A stretch of DNA of 64,000 nt, taken from NCBI GenBank assembly GCA_040755755.1, contig JBFLZW010000010.1, positions 62,001-126,000 on the forward strand, written 5' to 3'. The first letter of the stretch is position 1, and each line of letters begins with the position of its first letter. The DNA comes from a bacterium (GTDB lineage: Bacteria; SZUA-182; DTGQ01). Below are positions 1 to 7,809 of the stretch, piece after piece. Under the pieces are notes generated by a model. The model had not been told where the DNA came from. It ran no database searches and saw only the letters and a program-made list of their open reading frames with translations. The translations under genes and the position numbers were made by a program.

Positions 1-2
1 TG

Positions 3-299
3 CATGAGCTTAAGGAGTTGCTTGTCAAAAACTTCCCGGACTATATTGATAGAGTGATCCTTTTTGGTTCACGTGCCCGGGGAAAGGCACACAGGTATTC
101 TGATTATGATATCCTTGTCATTTTAAAGAAAGCCTATGACTGGAAGCTCAAGGACGAGATCTACGACAAAACCTGGGAGATCGATTATAAGTATGATATT
201 TTGACAGATATTAAACTCATTTCAAGTGAAGAATTAAAAACTATTAAAGGAAAACAGCCATTCATTTTGGATGCACTGGAAACAGGGCTTGTCCTATGA
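3..299 (+). CDS. MNT-type nucleotidyltransferase (5' end outside window)
   Basis: Small nucleotidyltransferase-fold protein of the MntA/minimal nucleotidyltransferase group. These act as antitoxin-like AMP transferases on a partner HEPN protein. The signature GSRARG, then SDYD with the two metal-binding aspartates, lies at about residues 25-40. The frame is open to the window edge and reads HELKELLVKNF before the first possible start (TTG at 18). That looks like real family sequence, so the gene is probably truncated by the window. Its stop overlaps the ATG of the HEPN gene (ATGA), showing translational coupling. Family assignment is solid; the toxin-antitoxin role is inferred from the pairing. 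Confidence 0.8.
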   Translation, partial: HELKELLVKNFPDYIDRVILFGSRARGKAHRYSDYDILVILKKAYDWKLKDEIYDKTWEIDYKYDILTDIKLISSEELKTIKGKQPFILDALETGLVL

Positions 300-688
300 C
301 CTTAACGAATGAAGATCGAGAGGTATTAATCACCAACTATGTAAACAAAAGCAGGGAAACCGTTGGGAAGGTAGAGTTCCTGATTGAACACAATGAATTA
401 TCCCTGGCTGTAAACCGTATCTATTATGGGATTTATTACATTCTCTCGGCATTAGCGGTCAAATATCAATTCAAGACAGCTAAACATGCACAGTTAATTG
501 GCTGGTTTAATAAACAATTCGTGAAAGAGGGTATTGTTGATAGCAGGTATGGCAAGTTAATAAGGAAAGCATTTGAAAACAGGATGGAAGGTGATTATAG
601 CCTATTTTTTGACTTATCCAAAGAGGAAGTGGAGCAATCTTTTGGAGAGATGAAAGAAGTAATAGCTGAAATCCAGAGGTTGATTTGA
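296..688 (+). CDS. HEPN-domain protein (UPF0332-like), partner of the nucleotidyltransferase
   Basis: 130-aa all-alpha HEPN protein. Family-typical segments are AVNRIYYGIYYILSAL near residues 40-55, a K-H pair near residue 63 (AKHAQLIGWFNKQFV), and a late R...DY segment (RMEGDY). HEPN proteins paired with an MNT nucleotidyltransferase are commonly the RNase-toxin half of a two-gene toxin-antitoxin module, neutralised by AMPylation or complex formation. The RNase R-x4-6-H motif is not clearly present here, so toxicity is not certain. The start overlaps the upstream stop by ATGA. The NTPase gene follows 62 bp later. Confidence 0.75.
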   Translation: MTLTNEDREVLITNYVNKSRETVGKVEFLIEHNELSLAVNRIYYGIYYILSALAVKYQFKTAKHAQLIGWFNKQFVKEGIVDSRYGKLIRKAFENRMEGDYSLFFDLSKEEVEQSFGEMKEVIAEIQRLI

Positions 689-749
689 GGCAATCACCAT
701 GATCCCCCCAATATTGTCTCACCCACTCCTGCAAGTCAGGAATTCGTCC

Positions 750-1289
750 ATGAATTATCGAAAAAATATCCTTCTGACCGGACGTCCCGGGATCGGGAAA
801 ACAACCCTGATCCATAAGATCCTCTCGATTATCAACGGGAAAGGCAGGGAAGGGAATGCCGCGGGATTCTTCACTGAAGAGATCAGAGAGGGAGGGGCAA
901 GGAAGGGGTTTCGGATTAAGACTCTTTCCGGCGATGCAGCCTTGTTGTCTCATGTCACGATAAAGTCTCCGTATCGTGTGGGAAAATATGGGATAAATCT
1001 GGAAGAATTCGAGCGGGTGGCTATTCCATCGATCGACATCAGCCAGGAGGGAACAGCAATTATCGTGATCGATGAAATCGGCAAAATGGAGTGCTTTTCA
1101 CCGGTTTTTCAGCAGAAAACCGTTGAGGCTTTAAATTCAGGGAAAAGAGTATTAGCCACCATCGCTTTGAAGGGGGATGGTTTTATCAGCTCCCTTAAAA
1201 AACGCCCCGATGTGACTCTGATCCAGGTAACCGAGGCCAACCGCAACCAGCTTCCCGGTGTTCTGGCTGAGGAATTAACGCGATTGTAA
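750..1289 (+). CDS. THEP1-type nucleoside-triphosphatase
   Basis: P-loop NTPase of the NTPase_1/THEP1 family, which hydrolyses nucleoside triphosphates; its physiological role is poorly known. The Walker A motif GRPGIGKTT lies at about residues 10-18. The Walker B segment IVIDEIGKME is near residue 95. I chose ATG 750 because family proteins start a few residues before the P-loop (KNILLTGRPG). An upstream in-frame ATG at 699 would add 17 residues with no family similarity. The resulting length, about 179 aa, matches the family. Confidence 0.8.
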   Translation: MNYRKNILLTGRPGIGKTTLIHKILSIINGKGREGNAAGFFTEEIREGGARKGFRIKTLSGDAALLSHVTIKSPYRVGKYGINLEEFERVAIPSIDISQEGTAIIVIDEIGKMECFSPVFQQKTVEALNSGKRVLATIALKGDGFISSLKKRPDVTLIQVTEANRNQLPGVLAEELTRL

Positions 1290-1316
1290 AAAAGTTTTCG
1301 ATCATCAGTTTTTTTC

Positions 1317-1347
1317 CACTGACCACTGATCACTGGCCACTGACCAC
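1317..1347. repeat. short degenerate tandem repeat (CACTGACCACTGATCACTGG type)
   Basis: A run of imperfect 7-8-nt units built on CACTGACC/CACTGATC/CACTGGCC sits directly after the NTPase gene, between two convergent genes. No gene or hairpin terminator with a T-tract is visible in it. Confidence 0.5.
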
Positions 1348-1350
1348 CGC

Positions 1351-1710
1351 TCAAAGCCCCAGCCAGTGTCTATATCGGAAAAAGGCCAAGATAGCAATAG
1401 TCCATATCATCAGTGCAAGAAGTATAGCTATATTCGCGTTGAGAGAGGTTTTCCTCAACAGGAAGTAGAGAGGAATGAGATAAGCGAACATAAGCGGCAG
1501 AAATACTATATCGCTCCTGATCGTATCCGTCAGAGCATCGTGGCCGCTCTCATTGCCCACGATGAATGAACTGGTCAGGGTAACGATTGGCGCGGCCAGG
1601 AGAATCCCGGCCAGGGTAGTATCACCTTTATGGGCCAGATATGATACCCCGACAACAATACTGCCTCCTGCTAAAAACTTCACCACATACTCCAGAACCG
1701 GAATTTCCAT
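1351..1710 (-). CDS. small four-helix membrane protein, GlpM/DUF3147-like
   Basis: 119-aa integral membrane protein with about four hydrophobic helices. The pattern resembles GlpM and the related DUF3147 group: Ala-Gly plus a Pro-containing second helix (AGILLAAPIVTL), then VGNESGHDAL and TIRSDI, then a Tyr-Leu-rich third helix. GlpM-like proteins have been linked to exopolysaccharide or membrane functions, but the biochemical role is unknown. GAGGGTA lies about 9 nt upstream of the ATG. It is convergent with the NTPase gene. Confidence 0.5.
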   Translation of the reverse strand: MEIPVLEYVVKFLAGGSIVVGVSYLAHKGDTTLAGILLAAPIVTLTSSFIVGNESGHDALTDTIRSDIVFLPLMFAYLIPLYFLLRKTSLNANIAILLALMIWTIAILAFFRYRHWLGL

Positions 1711-1819
1711 CTTCTGATACCCTCGTATGGTTCAAAGTTGTAACAAACCTGTGAAAGGGCTGGGGCTCTTTCCTGGTACACGGTATACTTTATGTTTCGG
1801 TTATTGGCCAATGGAGGGT

Positions 1820-2227
1820 TTAGTTTGGCCTTTCAGACAATAATTGTGCGGTGATGGTCGGTAAGTTACTTAAGTCGCCCTTATCGATAAATTTGTCAAT
1901 TATACCGCTTCCGATAGACGACTTGACTTCATCTTCGACAAAATGGGGGGGATATCCTGAGATAAGGACAATCATCGTATTGGGATTAACTCTTTTTATC
2001 TGATTTGAGATATCGGAAGTGTCGAGGTCCGGCATTTCGAGGTCCACATATACCAGATCAGGAGTCTCCCTGGTGATGATGGATAATACATCTTCTTCAT
2101 TCTGGGCTACAAATGTCTGATATCCGCTCTGGTCAAGAATATCCTTGAAAACGGTACAGAGAGCAATATCGTCATCTATAATAAGGATCTTTTGCCTTTT
2201 TTTATTAGTTGGGTTGTTAAGGAACAT
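1820..2227 (-). CDS. stand-alone response-regulator receiver protein
   Basis: 135-aa single-domain receiver (CheY fold). It has the acidic pocket IIDDD near residues 17-21, the phospho-acceptor Asp in VDLEMPD near residue 58, and the Ser switch in LISGYPP. The conserved Lys appears as FIDKG, displaced from the usual F-K-P, so the switch region is atypical. No output domain follows, so it probably acts by protein-protein contact. No histidine kinase is adjacent, and its partner is unknown. Confidence 0.8.
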   Translation of the reverse strand: MFLNNPTNKKRQKILIIDDDIALCTVFKDILDQSGYQTFVAQNEEDVLSIITRETPDLVYVDLEMPDLDTSDISNQIKRVNPNTMIVLISGYPPHFVEDEVKSSIGSGIIDKFIDKGDLSNLPTITAQLLSERPN

Positions 2228-2448
2228 AGCTCGATAGTATCATTACACCGTGGTGGAGCTCAAGCTCATGATTTTTTGGCTGTTACTTTATAATCCGGCA
2301 TCGGTAATGTCAAGAGAAAACACTCGAATAAATAGACGAGGGACCTTGAGGAAAAATTATCATGATTCTTCAGAAAGGGGCTCATCAGCTTTTCGGATTT
2401 AAGGAGAGTGCCGCCAGCACGGGCATCAACGATATTCACTCCGGAAAG

Positions 2449-2760
2449 TTATCCCAAAAGGTCAATTAACCGCTGTTTTTCTTCCTCTGTTGCCTTTTCA
2501 ATTTCATCGAGGAGATGATCAATTTTTTTCCGGAAATCGCTCCTGTCGAGTTGATTGCCCATTTCATTGATTTTTCTTATGGCATCGTCGAGAAGCTCCT
2601 GCTTTTCCTGGATGTTTTTCACCTCTTCCAGGTATTTTGCCTTGGCCAGACCAGTAGCCTTACTTGCCCTGGCCTGGAAAATATCCACTTTGAGGTTAAG
2701 TTTTTGCAGTGTTGAAGATAATTTTTCGCTGTATTCCTCCTGAAGAGATTTGGTTTTCAT
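2449..2760 (-). CDS. coiled-coil protein of unknown function
   Basis: 103-aa, highly charged, almost wholly alpha-helical protein with heptad patterning (Lys/Glu-rich; leucines near residues 14-25 and 80-100). No signal peptide, no membrane segment and no catalytic motif are visible. GGGAGATAA precedes the ATG with good spacing, so it is probably translated. The 220 bp between it and the receiver gene hold nothing recognisable. I do not recognise a function. Confidence 0.5.
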   Translation of the reverse strand: MKTKSLQEEYSEKLSSTLQKLNLKVDIFQARASKATGLAKAKYLEEVKNIQEKQELLDDAIRKINEMGNQLDRSDFRKKIDHLLDEIEKATEEEKQRLIDLLG

Positions 2761-2788
2761 CGGTTATCTCCCTGGCTGTTTGAATTAC

Positions 2789-2868
2789 CCGGCTTTCAAA
2801 AGCCGGAAGTCAGGAGCAGGATAAAGGCTGTTTTTCAGGATCCGGAATTCTGACTCCTGTCTCCTCCC
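2789..2868. repeat. intergenic inverted repeats between divergent genes
   Basis: Two palindromic parts lie in the 257-bp gap before efp. The first is a tight hairpin with arms CCGGCTTT/AAAGCCGG (2789-2806). The second is an imperfect inverted repeat built from GTCAGGAG and CTGACTCCTG. The second motif family also forms the core of the MITE at 10887-11030, so this may be an old relative or remnant of the same repeat type. Confidence 0.45.
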
Positions 2869-3017
2869 TAAAACATTTATCGATCTTCAGGCTTGAACTC
2901 TTTATCTATTTCGGCAGGATTGAAAAGATACGCTCATCTGAATTTTACTTTAACTTGTCCTCCATTTTTGATATACTTTGTCTACGGCTATTTAATCCAA
3001 TACAGAAAGGGATTCTT

Positions 3018-3581
3018 ATGTACGAAGTCAGTGATATTAGAAAGAACCTCAAAATTCAGATAGATGGAGAACCGTATATTGTCGTGGACTTTCAATTTGT
3101 CAAGCCTGGCAAAGGAAATGCCTTTACCAGGACCAGGCTGAAGAATATGATTACCGGAAATGTCCTTGACCGGACCTACAAGTCGGGTGAAAAACTTGAG
3201 CCTGCTCAACTGGAAGAGCATCCCATGCAGTTTCTCTACTCTCAGGAAGGTATGTATCATTTTATGAATACCGAAAACTACGAGCAGATCGAGATGGAAG
3301 AATCCCAGGTTGGAGATGCCAAGGATTACCTGATCGAAAATCTCAACGTCAATGTGCTCGTTTTCAACAACCGGCCTATTGCCATAAACCTGCCCAACTT
3401 CGTAGAGCTCGAAGTGGTCGAGACCGAGCCCGGCTTTAAGGGAGATACGGTCAGCGGAGGCAATAAACCGGCTATCATGAACACCAGGGCCAGGATCCAG
3501 GTACCGATATTTGTCAACAGCGGAGACCGGATCGTAGTCGATACCCGGACCGGTCAGTATGTCGAGCGGGCGAAAAAGTAG
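3018..3581 (+). CDS. efp: translation elongation factor P
   Basis: 187-aa EF-P, which binds ribosomes between the P and E sites and relieves stalling at polyproline stretches. All three beta domains are present. The modification loop reads KPGKGNAFTR, with the acceptor lysine at residue 32, equivalent to E. coli Lys34. The domain-III signature GDRIVVDTRTGQYV closes the protein. I chose ATG 3018 because the MYEVSDIRKN start is family-typical and GAAAGG lies 7 nt upstream; a start at 2955 would add 21 unrelated residues. The lysyl-transferase EpmA follows directly, so beta-lysylation of Lys32 is expected. The aminomutase EpmB is not in this window. Confidence 0.97.
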   Translation: MYEVSDIRKNLKIQIDGEPYIVVDFQFVKPGKGNAFTRTRLKNMITGNVLDRTYKSGEKLEPAQLEEHPMQFLYSQEGMYHFMNTENYEQIEMEESQVGDAKDYLIENLNVNVLVFNNRPIAINLPNFVELEVVETEPGFKGDTVSGGNKPAIMNTRARIQVPIFVNSGDRIVVDTRTGQYVERAKK

Positions 3582-3586
3582 GGGTG

Positions 3587-3607
3587 GACAGACTCTTTCT
3601 GTCTTTT
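3587..3607 (+). terminator. weak hairpin with T-run between efp and epmA
   Basis: GACAGA-CTCTT-TCTGTC forms a 6-bp stem followed by TTTT. It could attenuate read-through from efp into epmA. It is short and may be chance. Confidence 0.3.
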
Positions 3608-3614
3608 GATAAGC

Positions 3615-4511
3615 ATGATCCAGCCTGAAATGCATTTCTTTCGTCATCAGATGCTGCGAAGCATTCGCAACTTTTTTGAACAGCGGGGGTACCTGGAAGT
3701 TACCACCCCTGTTCTCGTTCGCTGTCCAGGAATTGATCCCCATATCGATGCTATTTCCGCAGGGAAGAATTTCTACCTGGCAACCTCTCCGGAGCTGCAC
3801 ATGAAGCGGCTGCTCGGCTGCGGCCTGGAAAAAATCTATCAGGTTACCCATGCTTTCCGGTCCGATGAGGCCGGGAAATACCATAATTGCGAATTCTCGA
3901 TTCTGGAGTGGTATGAGACGGGAATAAATTATCAGACCCTGATGGAGATGACAGAGTCTCTCATCCAAACCGTCGATGGAGAGATGGGCAATTGTCTGGA
4001 CAGAGCACCTCTTTTCTCCACACCCTTTCCCCGAATCACGATCGATGATGCCTTTTGGCAGCACGCCCGCTGGCGTCCCTCCAGGGAATGGGATGAAGAT
4101 CGATTCTTTCTCGATTTGATTGAGATCGTAGAGCCAGCCTTAGAGGATATTCCTGCCTTTTTTCTGTGTGATTTTCCCGCTCCTCTGGCCAGTCTGGCCA
4201 GGTTGAAACCCGATGCTCAAAACCTCTGTGAAAGATTTGAGCTTTACCTCAAGGGAGTGGAAATCGCCAATGGATTTTCCGAGCTGACCTGTGCCAGGGA
4301 GCAGCGGGAGCGGTTTGAGCGGGATTGCGCCAGGCGGATAGCCATGAACAAGGAGGCTTATCCCCTGGATCAGCATTTTCTTTCGGTCCTGGAAAAGGGA
4401 CTCCTGCCGGACTGCGCCGGAATCGCCCTGGGGGTTGACCGCCTGTTGATGGTGCTCACTGAGGCCGAAGATATCTCACGGGTAATGGCTTTTCCCATGG
4501 CGCAGGTATAG
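3615..4511 (+). CDS. epmA: EF-P--(R)-beta-lysine ligase EpmA (GenX/PoxA)
   Basis: Class II lysyl-tRNA-synthetase paralogue, about 298 aa, lacking an anticodon-binding domain. It activates (R)-beta-lysine with ATP and transfers it to the conserved EF-P lysine. Motif 2 is visible as FRSDEAGKYHNCEFSILEWY near residues 83-102. Motif 3 is GIALGVDRLLMVL near residue 272. It lies 33 bp downstream of efp on the same strand, which fits the substrate. No good ribosome-binding site is visible; ATG 3615 is the likely start, with TTG 3606 and ATG 3630 as alternatives. Confidence 0.92.
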   Translation: MIQPEMHFFRHQMLRSIRNFFEQRGYLEVTTPVLVRCPGIDPHIDAISAGKNFYLATSPELHMKRLLGCGLEKIYQVTHAFRSDEAGKYHNCEFSILEWYETGINYQTLMEMTESLIQTVDGEMGNCLDRAPLFSTPFPRITIDDAFWQHARWRPSREWDEDRFFLDLIEIVEPALEDIPAFFLCDFPAPLASLARLKPDAQNLCERFELYLKGVEIANGFSELTCAREQRERFERDCARRIAMNKEAYPLDQHFLSVLEKGLLPDCAGIALGVDRLLMVLTEAEDISRVMAFPMAQV

Positions 4512-4588
4512 TTGGGCTACGAGATAGGGTACACCAATACACTGATAAACCCGTAAGGAGCTAACCCGGAAAAACAGGGAGAACAATC

Positions 4589-5503
4589 ATGAAATATAAT
4601 ACGCTGATCTGGTATGATGGAAAGTTTGTCGAGTGGCAAAATGCCACTACCAGCATTATGTCGCACGTCGTTCATTATGGAAGCTCTATTTTCGAGAGCC
4701 TGCGCTGCTATAAATCCCTCAAAGGGTCAGTCATCCTGAGACTTCAGGCTCACGTGGAGAGGTTGCTCGACTCGGCGAAAATTTACCGCATGGATATCCC
4801 GTACACAGCACAGGAATTCGGTGAGGCAATTATTCAGACCGTCAAAAAAAATAACCTTGAAGAATGCTATATCCGGCCCTTTGTATTCCGGGGCTTTCAG
4901 GAAATGGGCATCAATCCGCTGAAAAACCCGGTCCATTGCGCCATTGCTGCCTGGGAATGGGGAAAATATCTCGGCGAGGAAGGGATGGAAAACGGCATCT
5001 CGGCCTGCGTTTCCTCCTGGAACCGGTACGCTCCCAATACCCTGCCATCCCTGGCCAAGGCCGGTGGTAACTATCTTAATTCTCAGTTGATCAAGATCGA
5101 GGCCATCGAAAACGGCTTCGATGAGGGAATCGCTCTGGACAGCATGGGCTATGTTTCCGAAGGGTCAGGCGAGAATATCTTTCTGGTCAGAAGTGGTGTA
5201 CTGTATACCCCTCCCACCAGTTCCTCGATCCTGGCCGGGATTACCCGGCACTGTGTATTTCAGATCGCCAGGGATCTCCAGCTCAGGATCGAACAGCATA
5301 CCATTCCCCGCGAAGCCCTCTATATCGCCGATGAGGTTTTTCTTACCGGCACGGCAGCGGAAATCACTCCTATCACCTCAATCGACCGGCGAAAAATCGG
5401 GACGGGAAAAGTCGGCCCCATCACCAAAAAAATCCAGGAGCAGTATTTCGGCATCATCAAGGGTGAGCTTGAGGATAAATACAACTGGCTGACGTATGTT
5501 TAA
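4589..5503 (+). CDS. ilvE: branched-chain amino acid aminotransferase
   Basis: 304-aa fold-type IV PLP enzyme that interconverts branched-chain amino acids and their 2-oxo acids using glutamate. The start [16 protein letters not shown] is typical of the family. The PLP lysine lies in [12 protein letters not shown] near residue 154. The cofactor-binding segment [11 protein letters not shown] follows, then the late motif [20 protein letters not shown] precedes the ATG. It lies 77 bp after epmA and probably has its own promoter or is read from upstream. D-amino-acid transaminases share the fold, but motif details and length favour IlvE. Confidence 0.9.
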   Translation: MKYNTLIWYDGKFVEWQNATTSIMSHVVHYGSSIFESLRCYKSLKGSVILRLQAHVERLLDSAKIYRMDIPYTAQEFGEAIIQTVKKNNLEECYIRPFVFRGFQEMGINPLKNPVHCAIAAWEWGKYLGEEGMENGISACVSSWNRYAPNTLPSLAKAGGNYLNSQLIKIEAIENGFDEGIALDSMGYVSEGSGENIFLVRSGVLYTPPTSSSILAGITRHCVFQIARDLQLRIEQHTIPREALYIADEVFLTGTAAEITPITSIDRRKIGTGKVGPITKKIQEQYFGIIKGELEDKYNWLTYV

Positions 5504-5635
5504 TTCTTCTGGCATGCTTTTGATTGCCGTTTCAAAGCCTTCTGCTCAGTATATTAGTGGCACCGGCATCCTGCCGGTACTTGCTGCACAGAAGGTGGGC
5601 TAAAAACCCAAAACCCACCCCTACGGTTGTTCATT

Positions 5636-5672
5636 CTCCCTCTCCCTTTGGGAGAGGTCTGGGGTTGAGGGG
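5636..5672. repeat. REP-like palindrome (CTCTCCC-TTTG-GGGAGAG type)
   Basis: CCCTCTCCCTTTGGGAGAGG is followed by a G-rich tail. This is the same element type seen at 9824-10069 and inside the export-protein gene at 60584-60627. It lies in the 343-bp gap after ilvE. Confidence 0.7.
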
Positions 5673-5749
5673 GGCAGAAACTAGGGGTTGAGGGAACAAA
5701 AACCAGGGGGAGCAGATATCAAGGTAGCAAATTTTGCTGGGGGAAGGAA

Positions 5750-5804
5750 GACCAGGAGGCAGATTCTGGCCTTGCTGGAAGAATCTCTTCTGCCTCCTGG
5801 TTTT
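5750..5804 (+). terminator. rho-independent terminator after ilvE
   Basis: A perfect 13-bp inverted repeat, ACCAGGAGGCAGA (5750-5762) and TCTGCCTCCTGGT (5788-5800), is followed by TTTTT on the plus strand. It sits between the convergent ilvE and cohesin/dockerin genes and could serve both directions. The 25-nt loop is long for a classical terminator. Confidence 0.6.
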
Positions 5805-5846
5805 TCTGCTGCCTTACTTCTCTACTTCCTTACTTCAAATCTAACT

Positions 5847-7796
5847 CTAATCTAAACAGGATGGCTGACCCAGATATTTTCTGAACAGGCAAAGAGCGTC
5901 AGCCGGAGTAACCTCACCATCTTCATTGACATCAGTACAATCGGGGCAGGGGCCTAATTTCAGATAGCACCGGAAGACAATCAGAGCATCAGCCGGGGTA
6001 ATTTGTCCATCTCCATTGAGGTCTCCATCACAGGTTTTGATACAGAAGCAGCCCCCGCTTGATGAGAATCTGGCTATATCATCCTTCAGTCTCTCAACCT
6101 GGAAGGTATAGCACAGATTTCCCTGGCCACCCTTGACCTTAAATTTCAGCTCTACCAGGCCACCGCTTGTTCCCTGGGGAATGCTGCTCGCGGTGAACAG
6201 ACCCCCTACGATGAGCTGGCCAGGGTTATCAGGATCAGGATTGACATTAAACTGATCGAACGGCCTGGCTACCTCTCCCGTCTCAAAACCCAGGTATTCG
6301 AACACCGCAGGATCATAGTTGACTCTCAGGCCAAGCGAGGCAATCTTACTAGGTGCATTCTGAATCCTGACCAGAATCTTGGCCTCACTTCCCACTCTCC
6401 CGCTGGCTCCCTGAATATCCACTGCCCCTGAATCATCCTCACTGCACGAGGGGCGGGGAGTAATCTCATCCTCAATAGCAATCTCGGCAGGCTGAAGGGT
6501 AGGCGGAAACTGATTCGTGCCATCATAGCCAAAGTTATTCACCTGGGCAGCTAGGCCAAAGCTTCCCTTGGCCGTAGCCTTGAGCTTTAGCTCGAGCAGG
6601 CTGACTGTGGCTGGCCCTGCCAAGCCATCGGTGCTAAAGCCATTAAATACCACCTCACCCGCAGTTTTGGTGCTGATCGAGCCTGAGAAGCTATTCCCTG
6701 CCGGCTTTTTGGCCTCAGCGAGTGAGGCCAGGCCGCTATTGTAGGTGATGGTGAATTTATACAGCCGCAAGGTCTTTGAGGCTGGAACCTCAGCCTTGAG
6801 GATCAGGTGAATCTCATCACCCTTTGATACCTTGAGAGAGCCCACCTTTTGCCCGGCCTGGTTCGACCAGAAGGCGGCAGTTTGTGGCTTTGGACCGCAA
6901 TTTCGGTAGATACTCTTATCGGCATCATCACAGTCAGTGTTATCGGCCACATAACCAGAAGGAGCAGAGCAGGCTTGAATGCTCACCGAAGGGTTGCCAT
7001 AGCCATCACCATCAGCATCCTGGAAGTAGCTGCTTTTGACCCCTTCATCGACCTGACCATCACAGTCATTGTCCTCGCCGTCGCAAGTCTCGTCTTGAGG
7101 CTGGGGAGCGGTGCAGCCAACCCACTTTCCATCTTGGCAGACTTCTGTGCCGCTGCCGCAGGCAGTTGAGCAGGCACGGGTTAGGTCTTCGTCGATTTTG
7201 CCATCGCAGTCATTGTCCTTGCCATCGCAAGTCTCAGGAGCAGCGATGCAAATTGGAAGCTCCTCAATAGCAATCTCGGCAGGCTGAAGGGTAGGCGGAA
7301 ACTGATTCGTGCAATCATAGCCAAAGTTATTCACCTGGGCAGCCAGGCCAAAGCTTCCCTTGGCCGTAGCCTTGAGCTTTAGCTCGAGCAGGCTGACTGT
7401 GGCTGGCCCTGCCAAGCCATCGGTGCTAAAGCCATTAAATACCACCTCACCCGCAGTTTTGGTGCTGATCGAGCCTGAGAAGCTATTCCCTGCCGGCTTT
7501 TTGGCCTCAGCGAGTGAGGCCAGGCCGCTATTGTAGGTGATGGTGAATTTATACAGCCGCAAGGTCTTTGAGGCTGGAACCTCAGCCTTGAGGATCAGGT
7601 GAATCTCATCACCCTTTGATACCTTGAGAGAGCCCACCTTTTGCCCGGCCTGGTTCGACCAGAAGGCAGTATTGGCATAACCTGCCCAGACAGTGGCGGC
7701 TGGCATAAGCAAGGAGCAGAGGGCTAACCAGAGGCCGCAGAGGAGTGAGCAAGAGGAGACTCTAGGGGTTACTTCTGACTTCATCAGCTTTATCAT
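5847..7796 (-). CDS. secreted cohesin/MopE-motif/dockerin protein with internal duplication
   Basis: About 649-aa exported protein. Signal peptide: MIKLMKSEV... with cleavage after VWA. It has two near-identical cohesin-like beta domains (roughly residues 45-180 and 310-445). Between them lie MopE-type Asp-rich metal-binding motifs ([15 protein letters not shown] and [15 protein letters not shown]) plus a DADGDGYG calcium-type loop. A third, more canonical cohesin domain spans about 455-590. The C-terminus is a type I dockerin with two calcium loops ([12 protein letters not shown] and [12 protein letters not shown]). Start 7796 is set by AAGGAGGTGAT just upstream and by the signal peptide. 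It lies 13 bp after the preceding dockerin gene, so they form an operon. Cohesin-dockerin pairing suggests self- or partner-assembly on the cell surface; the ligand is unknown. Confidence 0.85.
   Translation of the reverse strand: MIKLMKSEVTPRVSSCSLLCGLWLALCSLLMPAATVWAGYANTAFWSNQAGQKVGSLKVSKGDEIHLILKAEVPASKTLRLYKFTITYNSGLASLAEAKKPAGNSFSGSISTKTAGEVVFNGFSTDGLAGPATVSLLELKLKATAKGSFGLAAQVNNFGYDCTNQFPPTLQPAEIAIEELPICIAAPETCDGKDNDCDGKIDEDLTRACSTACGSGTEVCQDGKWVGCTAPQPQDETCDGEDNDCDGQVDEGVKSSYFQDADGDGYGNPSVSIQACSAPSGYVADNTDCDDADKSIYRNCGPKPQTAAFWSNQAGQKVGSLKVSKGDEIHLILKAEVPASKTLRLYKFTITYNSGLASLAEAKKPAGNSFSGSISTKTAGEVVFNGFSTDGLAGPATVSLLELKLKATAKGSFGLAAQVNNFGYDGTNQFPPTLQPAEIAIEDEITPRPSCSEDDSGAVDIQGASGRVGSEAKILVRIQNAPSKIASLGLRVNYDPAVFEYLGFETGEVARPFDQFNVNPDPDNPGQLIVGGLFTASSIPQGTSGGLVELKFKVKGGQGNLCYTFQVERLKDDIARFSSSGGCFCIKTCDGDLNGDGQITPADALIVFRCYLKLGPCPDCTDVNEDGEVTPADALCLFRKYLGQPSCLD
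6469..6875 (-). repeat. 407-bp direct repeat, copy in second cohesin-like domain
   Basis: This stretch matches 7261-7667 with only two differences I can find (an encoded Gly versus Cys, and one silent change). The offset is exactly 792 bp, or 264 codons, so the duplication keeps the reading frame. The identity points to recent duplication or gene conversion. Confidence 0.95.
7261..7667 (-). repeat. 407-bp direct repeat, copy in first cohesin-like domain
   Basis: Partner of 6469-6875. It encodes the cohesin-like domain directly after the signal peptide. Here the distinguishing codon encodes Cys (YDCTNQ) where the other copy has Gly (YDGTNQ). Confidence 0.95.
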
Positions 7797-7809
7797 GAAG
7801 ATCACCTCC

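Noticed and set aside
507-953. 148-codon minus-strand frame over the HEPN and NTPase genes
   Set aside because: No family pattern, no ribosome-binding site, and it overlaps two good plus-strand genes.
2988-4064. 358-codon open frame on the minus strand
   Set aside because: Antisense of efp and epmA, both of which are unmistakable on the plus strand.
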